The notes beneath the pieces are model-generated. The model had not been told where the DNA came from. It did not search any database and saw nothing but the letters and a program-made list of their open reading frames with translations. A DNA stretch of 64,000 nt from Ceratotherium simum simum (taxonomy: Eukaryota > Chordata > Mammalia > Perissodactyla > Rhinocerotidae): assembly GCF_000283155.1 (NCBI RefSeq), contig NW_004454163.1, positions 18,026,514 through 18,090,513 on the forward strand. Reading direction: 5' to 3'. Of the stretch, positions 42,866-54,485 are shown one piece after another (the first letter of the stretch is position 1; every line of letters begins with the position of its first letter). A program made the translations under genes and the position numbers.

Positions 42866-44685
42866 GAGAGCTCGCACGTCCCCTGAGGCCATCGATTTTT
42901 CTACTGCACTGTGCGGTAACCTCGCAGGAAAGGTAGGAGTGGGCTCTTTAAGGGGCTGCATGGGAATGCAAGGAAGGCCCTCTCCAGTGCGCTGGAGGGA
43001 GGCTGGAGGGGCCCAGGGCGGCAGAGCACGCCCGCAGGGAGGGTCCCCCTGCTGACAGCTGGAGCACGGCCAGGTTGCCCTGTGGGAGTCTGGGCCAGAC
43101 AAATAAAGTGGTGCCCCTTCAAGCTGTTGTTCTTTAATTATTTATTCATCCTTTATTTATTAGGGATCGAGGTGGTGGGAGGTGGGGGAGACTTGTTTTC
43201 TTTTAAGAAAAATTGCACACCTCTTTATATTCAAAATAAAGGATTTACTACTTGTGTTTATTACAGGCTATTTCCTGAGCCAGAAAACTCCTTGGGAGGC
43301 TTATTAAACCTTATTAAACCACTGAAAATTTAGATAATAAAATAAATCACTTGTCTCCCATAAACAGCACTAGGCCCCGTGTTACCGAGCTTCAGAATCC
43401 CAGCTGCCCCTGGCTGCCTTTTCGGGAGGTGTCTCGGCCGGTCTGCTGCCCTCCCGCATACTGCATCAGCAGGTCACAGACTCAGTGGGGGTGGAGATGT
43501 GGGGGACCCACAGGAGCCCACTGGGAGCGCTATTCGTTTTAGCATTTCTGCCCCAGGCTCCATCTCCTGTAGAGGAGTGGGGATGGCTTAGATTTCGCTA
43601 GTTATTAAGGGGCTGTGTGTGGACACCTGGGTTAAGTGGCACCATATTTTGACCCTTCCTGGGGATATTTTAGTGTCTATTCTAGAAGGCACCAAGGCGG
43701 CTGCACAGCTGGCCAGCCTCTGAGCACACTCTGTTCGAACACCACCTTGACCCGCATGCTAAGGGCTCCCAGTGCTGTACCACTGCCGCCGAGCACGGGG
43801 ACTTTACAGCGGGAGGAGGGAAAGCGGATGCCGGGGAGGGGGCCATAGCTGGAGCCGAGAAAGGTCGAGCTCTCTTTTGGGAAAAGGCATGAGGAGCAAC
43901 CACTGAGAAACGCCCGGATGTGCAGTCCGCAGAGAGGGCAGGCAGTACCGTTAAAGCCTGCATGTACAATTAATCTCTGCACTGCAATTGAGTGACAGGC
44001 GACCTTGGGCCGGCCAAGTTCCCTCTCTGAGCTGCAGTTTCTTCTATGTCAGACTAGGAGGCTGTGAAGGCTGCCCACACACTCGATGGTTCCATGGCGT
44101 CCTCCAGCGAATCCATCTCAAGCTTTCGGTTCCAGGTGGATCCTTGGATTCTGATGACACGAACAGTTCAACTTCTGCTGTCTTGAGGCGGCGGTGCCCG
44201 ACTGTGGATTTCCTGACTCTGTCCCCTCCTTTCTTCCCCCAGGTGTCTCAGGGATGCTGCCGGTTACACCGGGAAATAAGTGTGAACACACGTTGGGCTT
44301 TCAGAGGATGAGTGTTCTACAAAGTCGAGGTGGGATTAGCATTTGACCCCACTGGGCAGAGTGATGGAGACACGACAGCTTGGTAAAAAGTGCTTGATAC
44401 ATTCCCTCTCCCTGCCCCTGAGGAGGGCGAGGACGCCAACTCCGGGTTATCTTCCTGACTCTCAGACAGTGGCCAAGATGTGGACCCGGGAGTGACCAAG
44501 GCAGGGTTTGGAAGCTGCCTCTCCAGGATGTGCACAAATTCATTACAAACAACTCCATAGCCCTGTGGGGTGGGGAGTGGGGGGGACAGATGGGCACACA
44601 GCTTGACAGAGGTACAATATATGGGAGACAGAGGGTTAATTCTGAGATTCCTCCAACTGATAGTGACGGAATCAAACGGGTAACT
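42866..44685. other. Mostly unique intron sequence
   Basis: No gene recognised. An AT-rich block at 43125-43350 includes a tandem CTTATTAAAC/CTTATTAAAC pair near 43300. No named repeat is assigned. It is flanked by GC-richer DNA. Confidence 0.45.
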
Positions 44686-44689
44686 GAGA

Positions 44690-44880
44690 TGGATGGAGTG
44701 CTCGTTTGGTGCCAGAAGCTGTCCTAAATACTTTACGTGGATTCTCCCATTTAATCCACTGAAAAAACCCCATGGAGTAGCTACTGTCATCATCGTTTCC
44801 CCCCTTTTCAGATGAGGAAACTGAGGTAGAGCTGGGACTTGAACCCAAGCAGTCGGGCTCCAGATTGTACCTCTGACCAT
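44690..44880 (-). mobile_element. MIR SINE, near full length
   Basis: Antisense: 'ggtgccagaagctgtcctaa', 'ctcccatttaatccactgaa', 'cagatgaggaaactgaggta', 'ctgggacttgaacccaagca'. Confidence 0.88.
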
Positions 44881-46250
44881 AAAGTCGTTCCTCATTGCTC
44901 ACAGCCACACCCAGCCCTTCTCCCAGCCCCGGACCTCAGGTGGGATTCGTGGGGAGGGGCTTCAGTGGAGTGGGAGCTGTGGGAGGAAAGAGGGCAGAAT
45001 CCCCCTGCAAGGCCTCCTCCTGGGTGTAAGATGCCTTAGTTATGCCTCGGCTCTCAGAAAACACTTCTGCCTCCCTGCCGTTGTCCACTCCAATTTGGAG
45101 ACAAGGCCCAGATCAGCCGCCCAGCCGGATGGCCTCAAGGATCCCAGCCCCGCCTGTGTTTTCCAAAGGAAGTGAAACCTCAGATTTGCCTCTGAACTTA
45201 CACTTTTCTTCTAAGCAGACACCATCCACCACGAGAACCTCCTGGCATTTGGCTGGGAAGAACAAACTGGAAGCTTGCAATTTCAGGCTTAATTGCACAG
45301 TTACATAGAGTAGTATTATATGGAACTTTTATTGCACCAGGAAAGTCCAAGCATTTCCTTTTCTATTTATATACTGGAGCCCAGTCCCTCCTCTGCTATA
45401 ATTTCCCTCTTTGCCCGCTGCAGAAGCTGACGGCTATTTGGTTCCAACAGCCCTTTCCCAAGAAAGGGCAATGAGGATGCGAGTGGAAACTCATCTGTCA
45501 CGAGTGGTTTACTCGTGGAGTATCAGCCAGTTCACAAATGTTATTGATCACTCACCATGTGCTTCACCTGGGCTTAGGCTGTGTGGGGCTCTACACAGAA
45601 CCCCAAACCTGCTTTTGAGGGGCTCTGGCTTCACTGAGCAGGTAAGACTAGCCCACAGCAAAACATTAGAGAGAAATAGGAACCAAGAAGGAATCCGGCG
45701 TGGGCTAGGTCCTGCAATCAGGGATGTGGGAGCCAGTAAGTGATAGGTGGGTATGTGGGCTACACAGCCATCTAGGCAGGACCCCAGGGCCACGCTGTTG
45801 TGATGAAGAGACTGCACGATGGTGCACAGCAAGTGCCCCCTTTTGAGCACAGCCTTGGAGTCCAGCCTTCTCTGTAGGGGGGAGGTTTCCTTAGTGCACA
45901 TCTCAGGGGACAGGAGACTTTCTTTCCTCTGCCGTGTTTGCCCCCAGCCACAGGAACCCAGCACCAAGAACTGGACACTTCCATACCTCTGGGGAGGGTG
46001 CCTCACCCGTCAGCACCCTTCAAAGTAACCACCCCCACCCTGCTCTGTTCCCGTCACCACCACTCATCATCCATTTGAGCTGAGGGCTTTGGTCTCCAGA
46101 CTATCATAAATTACACTGAAAATATTCTCAAGGCACAAGAATCCGCACCTCCACCCCCCAGCCCCCAGCCCAAAGAAGCCTGGCTGACCCGCTGATGGCT
46201 CAGTGATTGCCTTGCACCCAGCAAGTCTGGTCCCCCTCTGAAGTCTCAAG
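44881..46250. other. Unique intron sequence
   Basis: No gene or named repeat recognised. Confidence 0.4.
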
Positions 46251-46254
46251 AACA

Positions 46255-47960
46255 AAAATGTTGAATAAATACAAGTTTAAAAAGTCAGAAAAGACTTGGC
46301 AAAAAAACATCATTATTTGCAGAGGATAAGATTGGATACTTTCCTATACAAACAACAGACAAGTTCAAAAATATGTTAGAGGAGCCCATTTACTTGGCAA
46401 CAAAAATGGATACAACACCTAGGAATAAGCTTTAAGAAATGTGCAAGATCCATACAAGGAAAGTTTTAAAATATGACCGAAGCACTTTTTTAAAAGACTT
46501 AAATGGAAAGATATACCCTGCTCTTTGATAGGGAGCCACAATATCGTAAATAAGCCAATTCCCCCTAAATAGTTCAACTAATGCAATATGATCCTATTAA
46601 AAATATCAACCAGAAGTTCTATTGAAATTAGATCAGCTGACTCTGAAGTTCATATAGAAAAATAAGCATTTAAGAGTAGCCAAGAGATTTTTGAAACAGA
46701 TGAGGAACGGGAGTAGGGGGACTTGCCTTACCAGATATGAAAACATGTTATAAAGCCATAAACATACAACATTTGGTACTGGATCACGAACAGAGAGGCA
46801 GATCAATAGAAAGTCACAGACAGTCCATAAATAGACTCACGTAAATTCATATACATATAATAAGGATATAATATATATCTTTATTAATATATTAAAGCAT
46901 ATAATAAAGATGGGATTTCAACTTTTAAGATGGATTTTTCAATAAATGGGATTGGGACAACTGGCCAATTATGTAGCAAACAAAACAAAACAAAACCTGG
47001 ATTCATTCCTCACTCCTTACATCAAAATAAGTGAGAGGTACAGCAAAGATTTAAAAGTTAAAAAAAAAAAATCATGAAAAGGAAACATTGGAGAATTATT
47101 TTATAATCTCAAAGGGAAATGCTTTTCTAAGTAAGACAGAATATCCAGAAGCCATAAAAGATTGATAAATTTGACTAAATAATGAAAAAAATTTGTGCAC
47201 ATCAAGAATTCCATAACAAAATCCAGATACAAACTGGGAAAAATATTTGCAAAACATCTGATGAAGGGCTGATTTCCTTTATAGAGAGAGCTTATTTAAG
47301 TCAGAAAAAGACCTATATAGCTTGCTAGAAAAATTAGCAAAAAACATGAATAGGAAAATCATAGAAAAAGAAATACAAACATCTTTTAAATATGTGAAAA
47401 ATACTCAACATCACTCAGCATTGAAGACACAAAGATTAACTCTAAATAGATTTTAATTTTCAACTATAAGATGGGCAAAAATAAAAAATTCTCATGATTC
47501 AGAAATTTTCCCTATAGATATTTATCTTACAGTTTCATTATCAAATGTACCCAACTTACGTACAAAGATCATTCTTGCAGCACTGATTCTATAGGCAAAG
47601 ACTGGAAGCAAACAGTGTGTTCATCAATGGGGGGCTGGCTAGATATATCATGGCGTACTATGCAGCCATTAAAAAGAACTAGGCATCTCTGTATATGGAT
47701 ATATAGAGAACTAGCTCAAAGATTTAACTGCAAAGCATGCTGCATAGTGCATGGTTTGTTACCATCTTTGGAAAGGCAAAGATGACCACGTGCATATATT
47801 TGTTTGTAGATGCATGGGCTATCTTTGGAAAGATACACTAAAAACTGGCTACTGGTTCTTTCTGAGATGGGGTTGAAGAGCTGTAGCGAGTGAGGGATAG
47901 AAGGGAGATTTATTTTCCTATATATACTCTTTGGTGATATTTGAATTTTAAAGCCATTAC
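46255..47960 (+). mobile_element. L1M-type LINE, ORF2 C-terminal part and 3' UTR
   Basis: Sense L1: 'gattggatactttcctatac', 'gaggcagatcaatagaaagt', 'gattgggacaactggccaat', 'ccagatacaaactgggaaaa', 'acaaacatcttttaaatatg', 'aaaaatactcaacatcactc' and 'tatcatggcgtactatgcag', in ORF2 order, then an A/T-rich 3' UTR. Stops and indels throughout make it inactive. Internal simple stretches (AAAAC)n at 46978-46996 and an A run near 47060 are present. Confidence 0.88.
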
Positions 47961-48064
47961 TATCAAAAATGTTGTATGATTTGGATTCTCTTCCCTCTTT
48001 CACAAACTCCCAAATCTTCTTCGGGATTTTCTGTAATGTCTGATCACTACCTATCACTCCTGTT

Positions 48065-48180
48065 CTGGGGCCTTTCAGCTACTCTATCTCAGTTTTCCTG
48101 TCTGTAAAATGGAGCTAATGACACTGGGCTGTCTATTTCATAGGTGGTTGCGAGGATCAGATGAGAATTGTATGAGACCA
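48065..48180 (+). mobile_element. MIR SINE fragment
   Basis: Sense: 'atctcagttttcctgtctgt', 'aaaatggagctaatgacact', 'gttgcgaggatcagatgaga'. Confidence 0.8.
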
Positions 48181-48479
48181 GGCTTGGGCTGCCATCGAGT
48201 CCTGTAGGATACAACTGTAGAATATTAGGGGTGGCCCATGTTCTGCCCAGCATCTGCCTACTACTTAGCAATATTCCTGGCTAGAAAGGCAGGCTATGTA
48301 TAACAGCCAGAGTCTCCAACAGCGGAAGAGCACATGCCTTCAGCCTCAAGAGGCAATTTGTTAGTCCAACATTTATTATACAGCAATAGAGGAGACAAGG
48401 AAGAGAGGGAGCCATGATGTTGTTTTGACATCACCTGAACTTCAAGAACCCTAAGAGTGTCTGGCTGCAAATGATGATC
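48181..48479. other. Unique intron sequence
   Basis: Nothing recognised. Confidence 0.4.
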
Positions 48480-48640
48480 ATCACCATAATCAGAACCTAC
48501 TGCTTGCCAGTCAACCATCTGTTTCACATGTAGTAACTCATTCGTTATGCCCATTTTACAGATGTGGGCACTGAGCTCTAAAGGGTTGAAGTGACCCATT
48601 CAAGGTGCCCAGATAGTAAGAGGCTGAGCTTCCCCTCCTG
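48480..48640 (-). mobile_element. MIR SINE
   Basis: Antisense: 'tgtagtaactcattcgttat', 'cccattttacagatgtgggc', 'attcaaggtgcccagatagt'. Confidence 0.78.
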
Positions 48641-48649
48641 GACCCTGTC

Positions 48650-49690
48650 ATCTTTACTACAGAACTTTTGACGACTCCCTTGAGGGGATCCCACCAACCC
48701 AGTCTGCCCATCATGGTCCTCCCACAGTCTGGTCTTGACCTCATTTCCCAGTGCTCTCTGACCTGGACTCTCTCTTTAAAGCTGGTCTGTGCATTGCCCT
48801 CCAAACACACCTTGCTCATTTCAGCCCCTGTTTCTTTAACTTGATCACACCCCTAGTCTCACCTGTCTTGCCGTCCCAGTCTCTCTAAGACCCTGCTTAA
48901 GTCTCACTTCTTCCCTGACACCATCACCCTCTAACCCAAGGCAACTTTTCACTGTGTGGCAGCCAGCCTCCAGGATGGCCTCCAAGGATCCTCACTTCCT
49001 GGTATTCACACCTTGTGAATTCCCTCCCATCTTGTATCAGGGTTGGTTGGTGTGACCACAGAAGACAAGGAAGTGATGGTGTGAGACTCCCAAAGCTAGG
49101 TTATAAGAGACATTGCCACTTTTGCCTTGCTTTCTCTTGGAACTCTTGCTGTGGGGGAAACCAGTCGCCATGTTGGAAGATACTTAAGCAGCCTATGGAG
49201 AGGCGCAAATGGGGAGGAACTGAGGCCTCCCACCCACAACTAGCACCAGCTTGCCAGCTATGTAGTGTGCCATCTTGGAAGCAGGTCTTTCACTCCCAAT
49301 TAAGCTTGGAGATGGCTGCAGCCCCAGTCAGTCAATATCCTGACTGCAACCTTGTGGGAAACCCTGAGCCAGAACTCCCCAGCTAAGCTGCTCCTGATAT
49401 TCCTGACTATAAAAATCATGAGGATAATAAATGTTTGTTGTTGTTTTAGGCTGCTAAAGCTTGGGGGCATATTTGTTATGCAGCAACAGCAAACTAATGC
49501 ACATTCTTCTTAACTCCTTCAGGAGTTAGGATCTTTCCCCTTGGCCCTCCCCCATTTACTCTCTTGCCTAGATTTTCACGTGTGTAATCTTGTCTCCCCA
49601 ACAAAACAGTAAACATATGTGGTTTATAATGCCCCTATATCTCCCATCCTGCCTAGTGGAGGGCTAGGAACAGAGGGAGAGAGCCACAGT
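48650..49690 (+). mobile_element. L2 LINE 3' relic split by an MLT1 LTR
   Basis: Left part 48650-48952 ('ctgcttaagtctcacttctt', 'cctgacaccatcaccctcta') and right part 49503-49690 ('ttctcttgcctagattttca' type text, 'taatgcccctatatctccca', 'cctgcctagtggagggctag') are consecutive parts of an L2 3' region. The LTR at 48953-49502 sits between them. Confidence 0.68.
48953..49502 (+). mobile_element. MLT1-type LTR inserted in L2
   Basis: LTR from about TGTGTGGCAGCCAGCCTCCA to GCAAACTAATGCA. It has 'gttggttggtgtgaccacag', 'gctaggttataagagacatt', 'gtcgccatgttggaagatac' and 'gaggataataaatgtttgtt' (the AATAAA polyadenylation signal). About 550 bp, solo, diverged. Confidence 0.85.
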
Positions 49691-50985
49691 GATTTTCTGG
49701 CTTACTATTTGTGAAGAGAAGGCAAGTGAGTAACTGAAAGGCTACGGCATGCAAATGCACAATGCTTCTTGCTTGATTATTACCCTCCTAAGTGTGCAAA
49801 CAACTCACACATAGAATACCTGTGAACCCACCACCCAAGACCTACAACTCACCTGCACACCAGAGCATGCGTGTGAGAATTTCCAGTGTTCCACAGTGAG
49901 TCAGACTCATCACCTACTTCCGGCTCTCCCGGAGGGAGAGAGAAGAGGGTGTGGAAAGGGCTGTTGCTTCCTACTTACCACACTGAATGCTACTCATGAT
50001 TAATTTGCTTGCTCCACACCCTTTCCAAAAATATTTCCTCCAAAGCCAGAGTGACAGCCCCTCTTTCAGCATTTCTGATGCTCAGTTCTAAATAGATGGT
50101 ATGCTTAGGCCCAAAGAACAATTTATGAGTATAAGAATCACAAAGAAAAATCCTGCTAAGGGCCCTGCTGCTGCTGCTTTTAAAACAGCCAGCACCCCAG
50201 TCTCTCACGGAGCCCGCCCACCCTGTCCCCAGAGACGCATCTCCAAAACCGCCCAGGCTGTTTTCCCTAAAGGCAGCCGGGTGGGAGGACACGACCCTTC
50301 CTCCTCCCATCTCTTTCCCAGGCCAGCAGGCTGATATTTCAAGACTAATCAAAAAAAGTTGAAGAGCGGACGAGAGCTCTTTTGTAAAATGGTGTGTAAA
50401 CAGAGGCAGCCCCACCATTTTTTTGGCCGGGTGGGTGGAGGTGACCAAAGATGCAATTATAATGGAGCCCATCCTCTCCCACAAGACCCGTTTTACCCAG
50501 TGTGTAATAAAGCCCCAGGTCATCCACCCGCTGATTTGGGTTAGATGAGATGAATTTTTAGCTTTTCTGGGGAGTTTGTGCCAGGAGGGGAAGCAGAACA
50601 GAGAAGGAACACACAAATAGGCTTCAGTTCCCCGGAAGAAAGGCAAAGCATGGAGCGGGGAGAGCAGGAATGGGAGGCCCACCCCTTGTTTCTTTCCACC
50701 GTGTCTTTGTTTCCAAGTTAGCCATCGAGGGCCAGAACTTTGAGGAGATCCTGGGTCTCCCTCTCTGTACTCCCTTGCCCCTGACATCAGTGGACTGTCC
50801 CTGACCCATCTTTCTCACTGTGCTCCCCTCTCCATTCCTGCTGCCTCTTGTTCAGAAGCGAATCTGTTCTCACCACCAGCTCCCAGAGCATACACACGCT
50901 GGGCTCCACCACATGGCTGCTGTCTACTTTGCTTGTCTGCCTCCTGCTGGTTACCTGCTTCCAACAACTGGAAGGTGTTACCAGC
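49691..50985. other. Unique intron sequence
   Basis: The minus strand has an open frame of 265 codons at 50787-49990. It lacks any domain or splice support and crosses sequence of mixed composition, so I do not call it a gene. Nothing else recognised. Confidence 0.45.
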
Positions 50986-50989
50986 ATGC

Positions 50990-51430
50990 CCATCTCCCAT
51001 CACTTCGGCCTTGCCCATTCTGTCCGCTCTGCAGAAGCTCGATTCCCTCCCAACCTCCTCGCCACATTTATTGAGCCATCTCTTGCTCATCCTTTAAGAC
51101 TTGGCCCACGGGCCGGCTCCATGGCTTAGCGTGGTGCACGTGCTCCAGTGCTAGCGGTCCAGGTTTGGATCCCGGGCGCGCACCGACGCACCACTTCTCT
51201 GGCCATGCTGAGGCCACGTCCCACATACAGCAACTAGAAGAATGTGCAGCTATGACATACAACTATCTACTGGGGCTTTGGGGGGGGAAATTAAGTAAAT
51301 AAATAAAATTATTAAAAAAAAAAAAAAAAGACTTGGCCCAGGTATTATCTCCTCCAGGAAGCCTTCCTGGATTAGGTGCCTGTCCTCCTTGTTCCCATTC
51401 TTCCCTCTCTCCTGGCCCTTACCATGTGGA
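50990..51430 (+). mobile_element. L2 LINE 3' fragment split by an ERE
   Basis: L2-like text 'tcatcctttaagacttggcc' ends at the ERE. It continues after it with 'aggtattatctcctccagga', 'agccttcctggattaggtgc' and 'cttaccatgtggag'. This is the typical conserved L2 3' block. Confidence 0.78.
51109..51327 (+). mobile_element. ERE SINE inserted in L2
   Basis: Head CGGGCCGGCTCCATGGCTTA, B-box-like 'ggtttggatcccgggcgcg', and a 'ctatgacatacaactatctac' body. It then has a G run (from 'tggggctttggggg') and a long A tail. A perfect 13-bp duplication AAGACTTGGCCCA flanks it (51096-51108 and 51328-51340). Confidence 0.96.
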
Positions 51431-52425
51431 GATATAACTGGAAAATGGGTGTTGTGATCGACCCGGGGGAGAGGAGGGAGAAGTAACTCTGGGATGTGAG
51501 GTGCTGGGGTGGGGGTCAGAGTAGGGACAGACAGACCACAGCGGGTCCTGCAGGATGAGCGTGTCAGGGATCCCATAACCCACGGGGTGAGAAGGGCTGC
51601 CAGGACCAGAGAGAAACACAGCCCACTTCAACCCCAGGTGCTTGAAAGGTGGTGACTGAGCAGCTGTGGAGTCCTGGGGCTGGGGTGACACTGGACAGAG
51701 GCAGAGACAGAGTATGACCTTGCCCTGGCCTCTGCAGGCCAAGGAATTTACCCTGTGGTGAGGGAAGCAGGACACCTTGGAAATGGCTACAGGCAAGTTA
51801 CGAAGCTTCAGTTACTAAAATTGTAAAAGGAACGATGCGTACCCAGATGCAAAGCTCACCACAGAGAAGGATAGTGCGGAAGGTTTCCTAAAACGGACAA
51901 CAGTGGGATTAGACAAAAGTTGGATTATTTATATATCCCCCCAGGAAAGTGTCATTCCTTCCTTTTCTCCTTCGCCCCAACGTCTATCATGATCTGCCAT
52001 TGAGGGGCCAGCTCCCTGGCGCGTGCCCACCTTGGAGCTCCCGGCTCCTCCTTCCTTTGTCAGGGATGCTCTCACCTTCTCCATCCTGAGCCCTGTCTCC
52101 CTCCAATAGTCCTGAATGCTCGTTAAGCCCTTCAGGCTGTTGGAGACGATGGCGGGGGTCTTCACACCCATAAGAACCCCCAACTCCATCAGTAGGCTAA
52201 ACAAATAATTTTGCGCATACATGTGTGTCTAGTTTTCAAATGTGTGCAGATGGGATATTGATGGATTCAACACAAAACACACATAAAAACATTAATGAAT
52301 CATCTGAGATGGGTACAGCCAGGCAGAGGTCCATGAAATGTTTTGAGCTTCAAAAAATGTTTCAAGCTTCAAATATTTTGAGCATCTTCAAAAGGATGGG
52401 GCGCACAGGACCAGAATGGATGTTC
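51431..52425. other. Unique intron sequence
   Basis: No gene or named repeat recognised. Confidence 0.4.
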
Positions 52426-52535
52426 CTTGACAGTAAGAATGGTTTGATTTTCTGTACCCTCCACAGGATGGAGCACAGAGCTTCACGCCAGCAGGCATTT
52501 GGCAGATGTTTGTTGAGTGACTCTTTGATCACACA
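52425..52535 (+). mobile_element. L2 LINE 3' tail fragment
   Basis: 'gacagtaagaatggtttgat', 'ctgtaccctccacaggatgg', 'ggcagatgtttgttgagtga' is the sequence order of the L2 3' end. Confidence 0.65.
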
Positions 52536-53180
52536 TGGGCCTGGTTGCCTTGAAGTGGTCAGTATTACCTTGACTTTCCTAAGGAGGAAATGACCTGGGA
52601 GCATAAGTAATAAAGAATGTCAGAGCCCTCAGTAAGTAGCAAATGCTTGTGCATGCTTCATTCCTCTAGTAATGGTGGGCCTGGCCACACGCTGTGCACC
52701 TGTGCTTATATGCAGCCAAGGAGAGCAAAATGCAAAACCAGAAAATTCACGTGAGTTAAATCTTCCAAGGAAAAAATGGGATAGTCTTATTTCTTCTGAT
52801 TAAACAACTTATGAATGGGGATAAAAAGGATGTCCTCTGCAAACCTTCAGCCCAATAGTGGTTCACAATTGCTATAACCTCAAAACATAACAAGCGTAGC
52901 CACTGTGGGACTCTCCATTTTGTTCCTGAGTCTTCAGAGTTTGAGAGATGAGGGCAGCATGGTGGTGTCTTTGAACAGGTTTGATCCCTGGGAAGGGTGA
53001 GGAGAGCAGTTCCCTCTCCCCCTCTCCCAGGAGAACCTGGGTTAGCTGGAAGCATGTGTCACACTGGATTTCCACACTATTTGGTCCACAATATCCCTTC
53101 TGTTCTAACCTGCATATCCTGTCACGCTCATAGAACCACTGATCCCTGAGCGTGTCAGAACACATCCAGAGCAGTTTTAA
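52536..53180. other. Unique intron sequence
   Basis: Nothing recognised. Confidence 0.4.
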
Positions 53181-53184
53181 TTTT

Positions 53185-53375
53185 ACACTCCATTTCTTGA
53201 GCACCTACTACTCTGTGCCAGGTATTGAGTGGGCTCTTATAAGTATATTACCTCATTTAATCCTTACGCTAACCCTGTGAGCTGGTTATTTCTACCCCCA
53301 TTTTCTATGAGGAGACTGAGCCAGGAGTGGTAAAGTCACATGTCCCAGGATGTGCAGCAGGTCAGTGGTCTGTTC
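53185..53375 (-). mobile_element. MIR SINE
   Basis: Antisense: 'cttgagcacctactactctg', 'acctcatttaatccttacgc', 'accctgtgagctggttattt'. A second reversed MIR-like core ('tgaggcgcagagaggggaaa') lies at about 53505-53560. Confidence 0.82.
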
Positions 53376-53560
53376 CAGGCTAGGAGCTCCACTTGAGAGC
53401 ATCCAGAGGCCACGAACCTGGATAATGGTGGAAAGAGCTGGGAATGCGGTCTGCAAACATTTGAAGAAGGCTCCCAGGATGTCAGGGCTGGACAAGACCT
53501 TTTATAGTTGAGGATGCTGAGGCGCAGAGAGGGGAAAAGACTTGTCCACCTTGTAACGGC

Positions 53561-54359
53561 AGAAAATGCAGCATGCCTCTTAGTCATGGCCAGGGTGCTG
53601 GTTCTGGCATGGGTAACCACAGTGACAGCAGAGCACCCACGTTTTGCCTCCTACTGCTCAGCTCCCCATGCGGGGTGGAGGCCCAGACAATGGTGGAAGG
53701 GGAGAAGTCTGTGACTGCCAGCCAGCACCCCAGAAAGGATTATAACATGCCATTCTTATCTGGAAGGTTACCCTCCCTGCTTTCCACCACCCAAAGCCCA
53801 GAGGTGAGACCAACTCATCTTGGTTTCCCCAGGACGTGCCTGGTTTAAGCATCGCAAGTCCTGCATTCTGGGAATCCCCTTGGTCCCGGGCAAAGTGGGA
53901 CAGTTGGTCACCCTAGACTATCTCTACCTTATCTAAACCACCCACCTCTGCTGCCTTTCATGGTCATGTGACCTGGTTCACCAGACACACAGTTCAGGAC
54001 TTTCTGTCCCAGCCCACACCCTTGAGGTACTGCCCTGTCCCAGTCAACACCGGAGAAAGATTTCCTGTTGTCATCGTGGATTGCTCAACCCTGGCACTTT
54101 TCTGCTTTACCTGTGAGGGGACAGCCCTCTGTCTCCAGGCTCCCAGAGGGACACAGACCAGGGAGGGGCAGAAGTGGGGGAGACAGATGTGAGGGAGATG
54201 GGAAGAAGGGAGGGAGGGGAAGTTGATGAAATTGAGACAGAGAGAAGAGGGATTGAAGCGGGGCAAGGATGAGGGAGGTGTGGAGAAAGGAGAGAAGGGA
54301 GAGGCGGCAATATGGGTCATGCGAATAAGGCAATGGCCATTGCATGGCCAGCTGTGGTC
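53561..54359. other. Unique intron sequence with a purine tract
   Basis: Bases 54175-54305 are strongly purine-biased on the plus strand (GGGAGATGGGAAGAAGGGAG and similar). No gene recognised. Confidence 0.5.
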
Positions 54360-54485
54360 TAGGATTCAATGAACGCCTACTGGGCAGAGATGTATTTAGA
54401 GTTGTATGGGGCTGCCGGGACTACCTGGCTTAATGCCCTCATTTTGCAGATTTTGAGAAAATTGAGGCCTAGAGGACTGGAAGGT
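54360..54485 (-). mobile_element. MIR SINE fragment
   Basis: Antisense: 'aatgaacgcctactgggcag', 'gccctcattttgcagatttt', 'aaaattgaggcctagagg'. Confidence 0.68.

Noticed and set aside
49990..50787. Minus-strand frame of 265 codons as a new gene
   Set aside because: No recognisable domain, no start context or splice support, and generic composition. Frames this long occur by chance in 64 kb.
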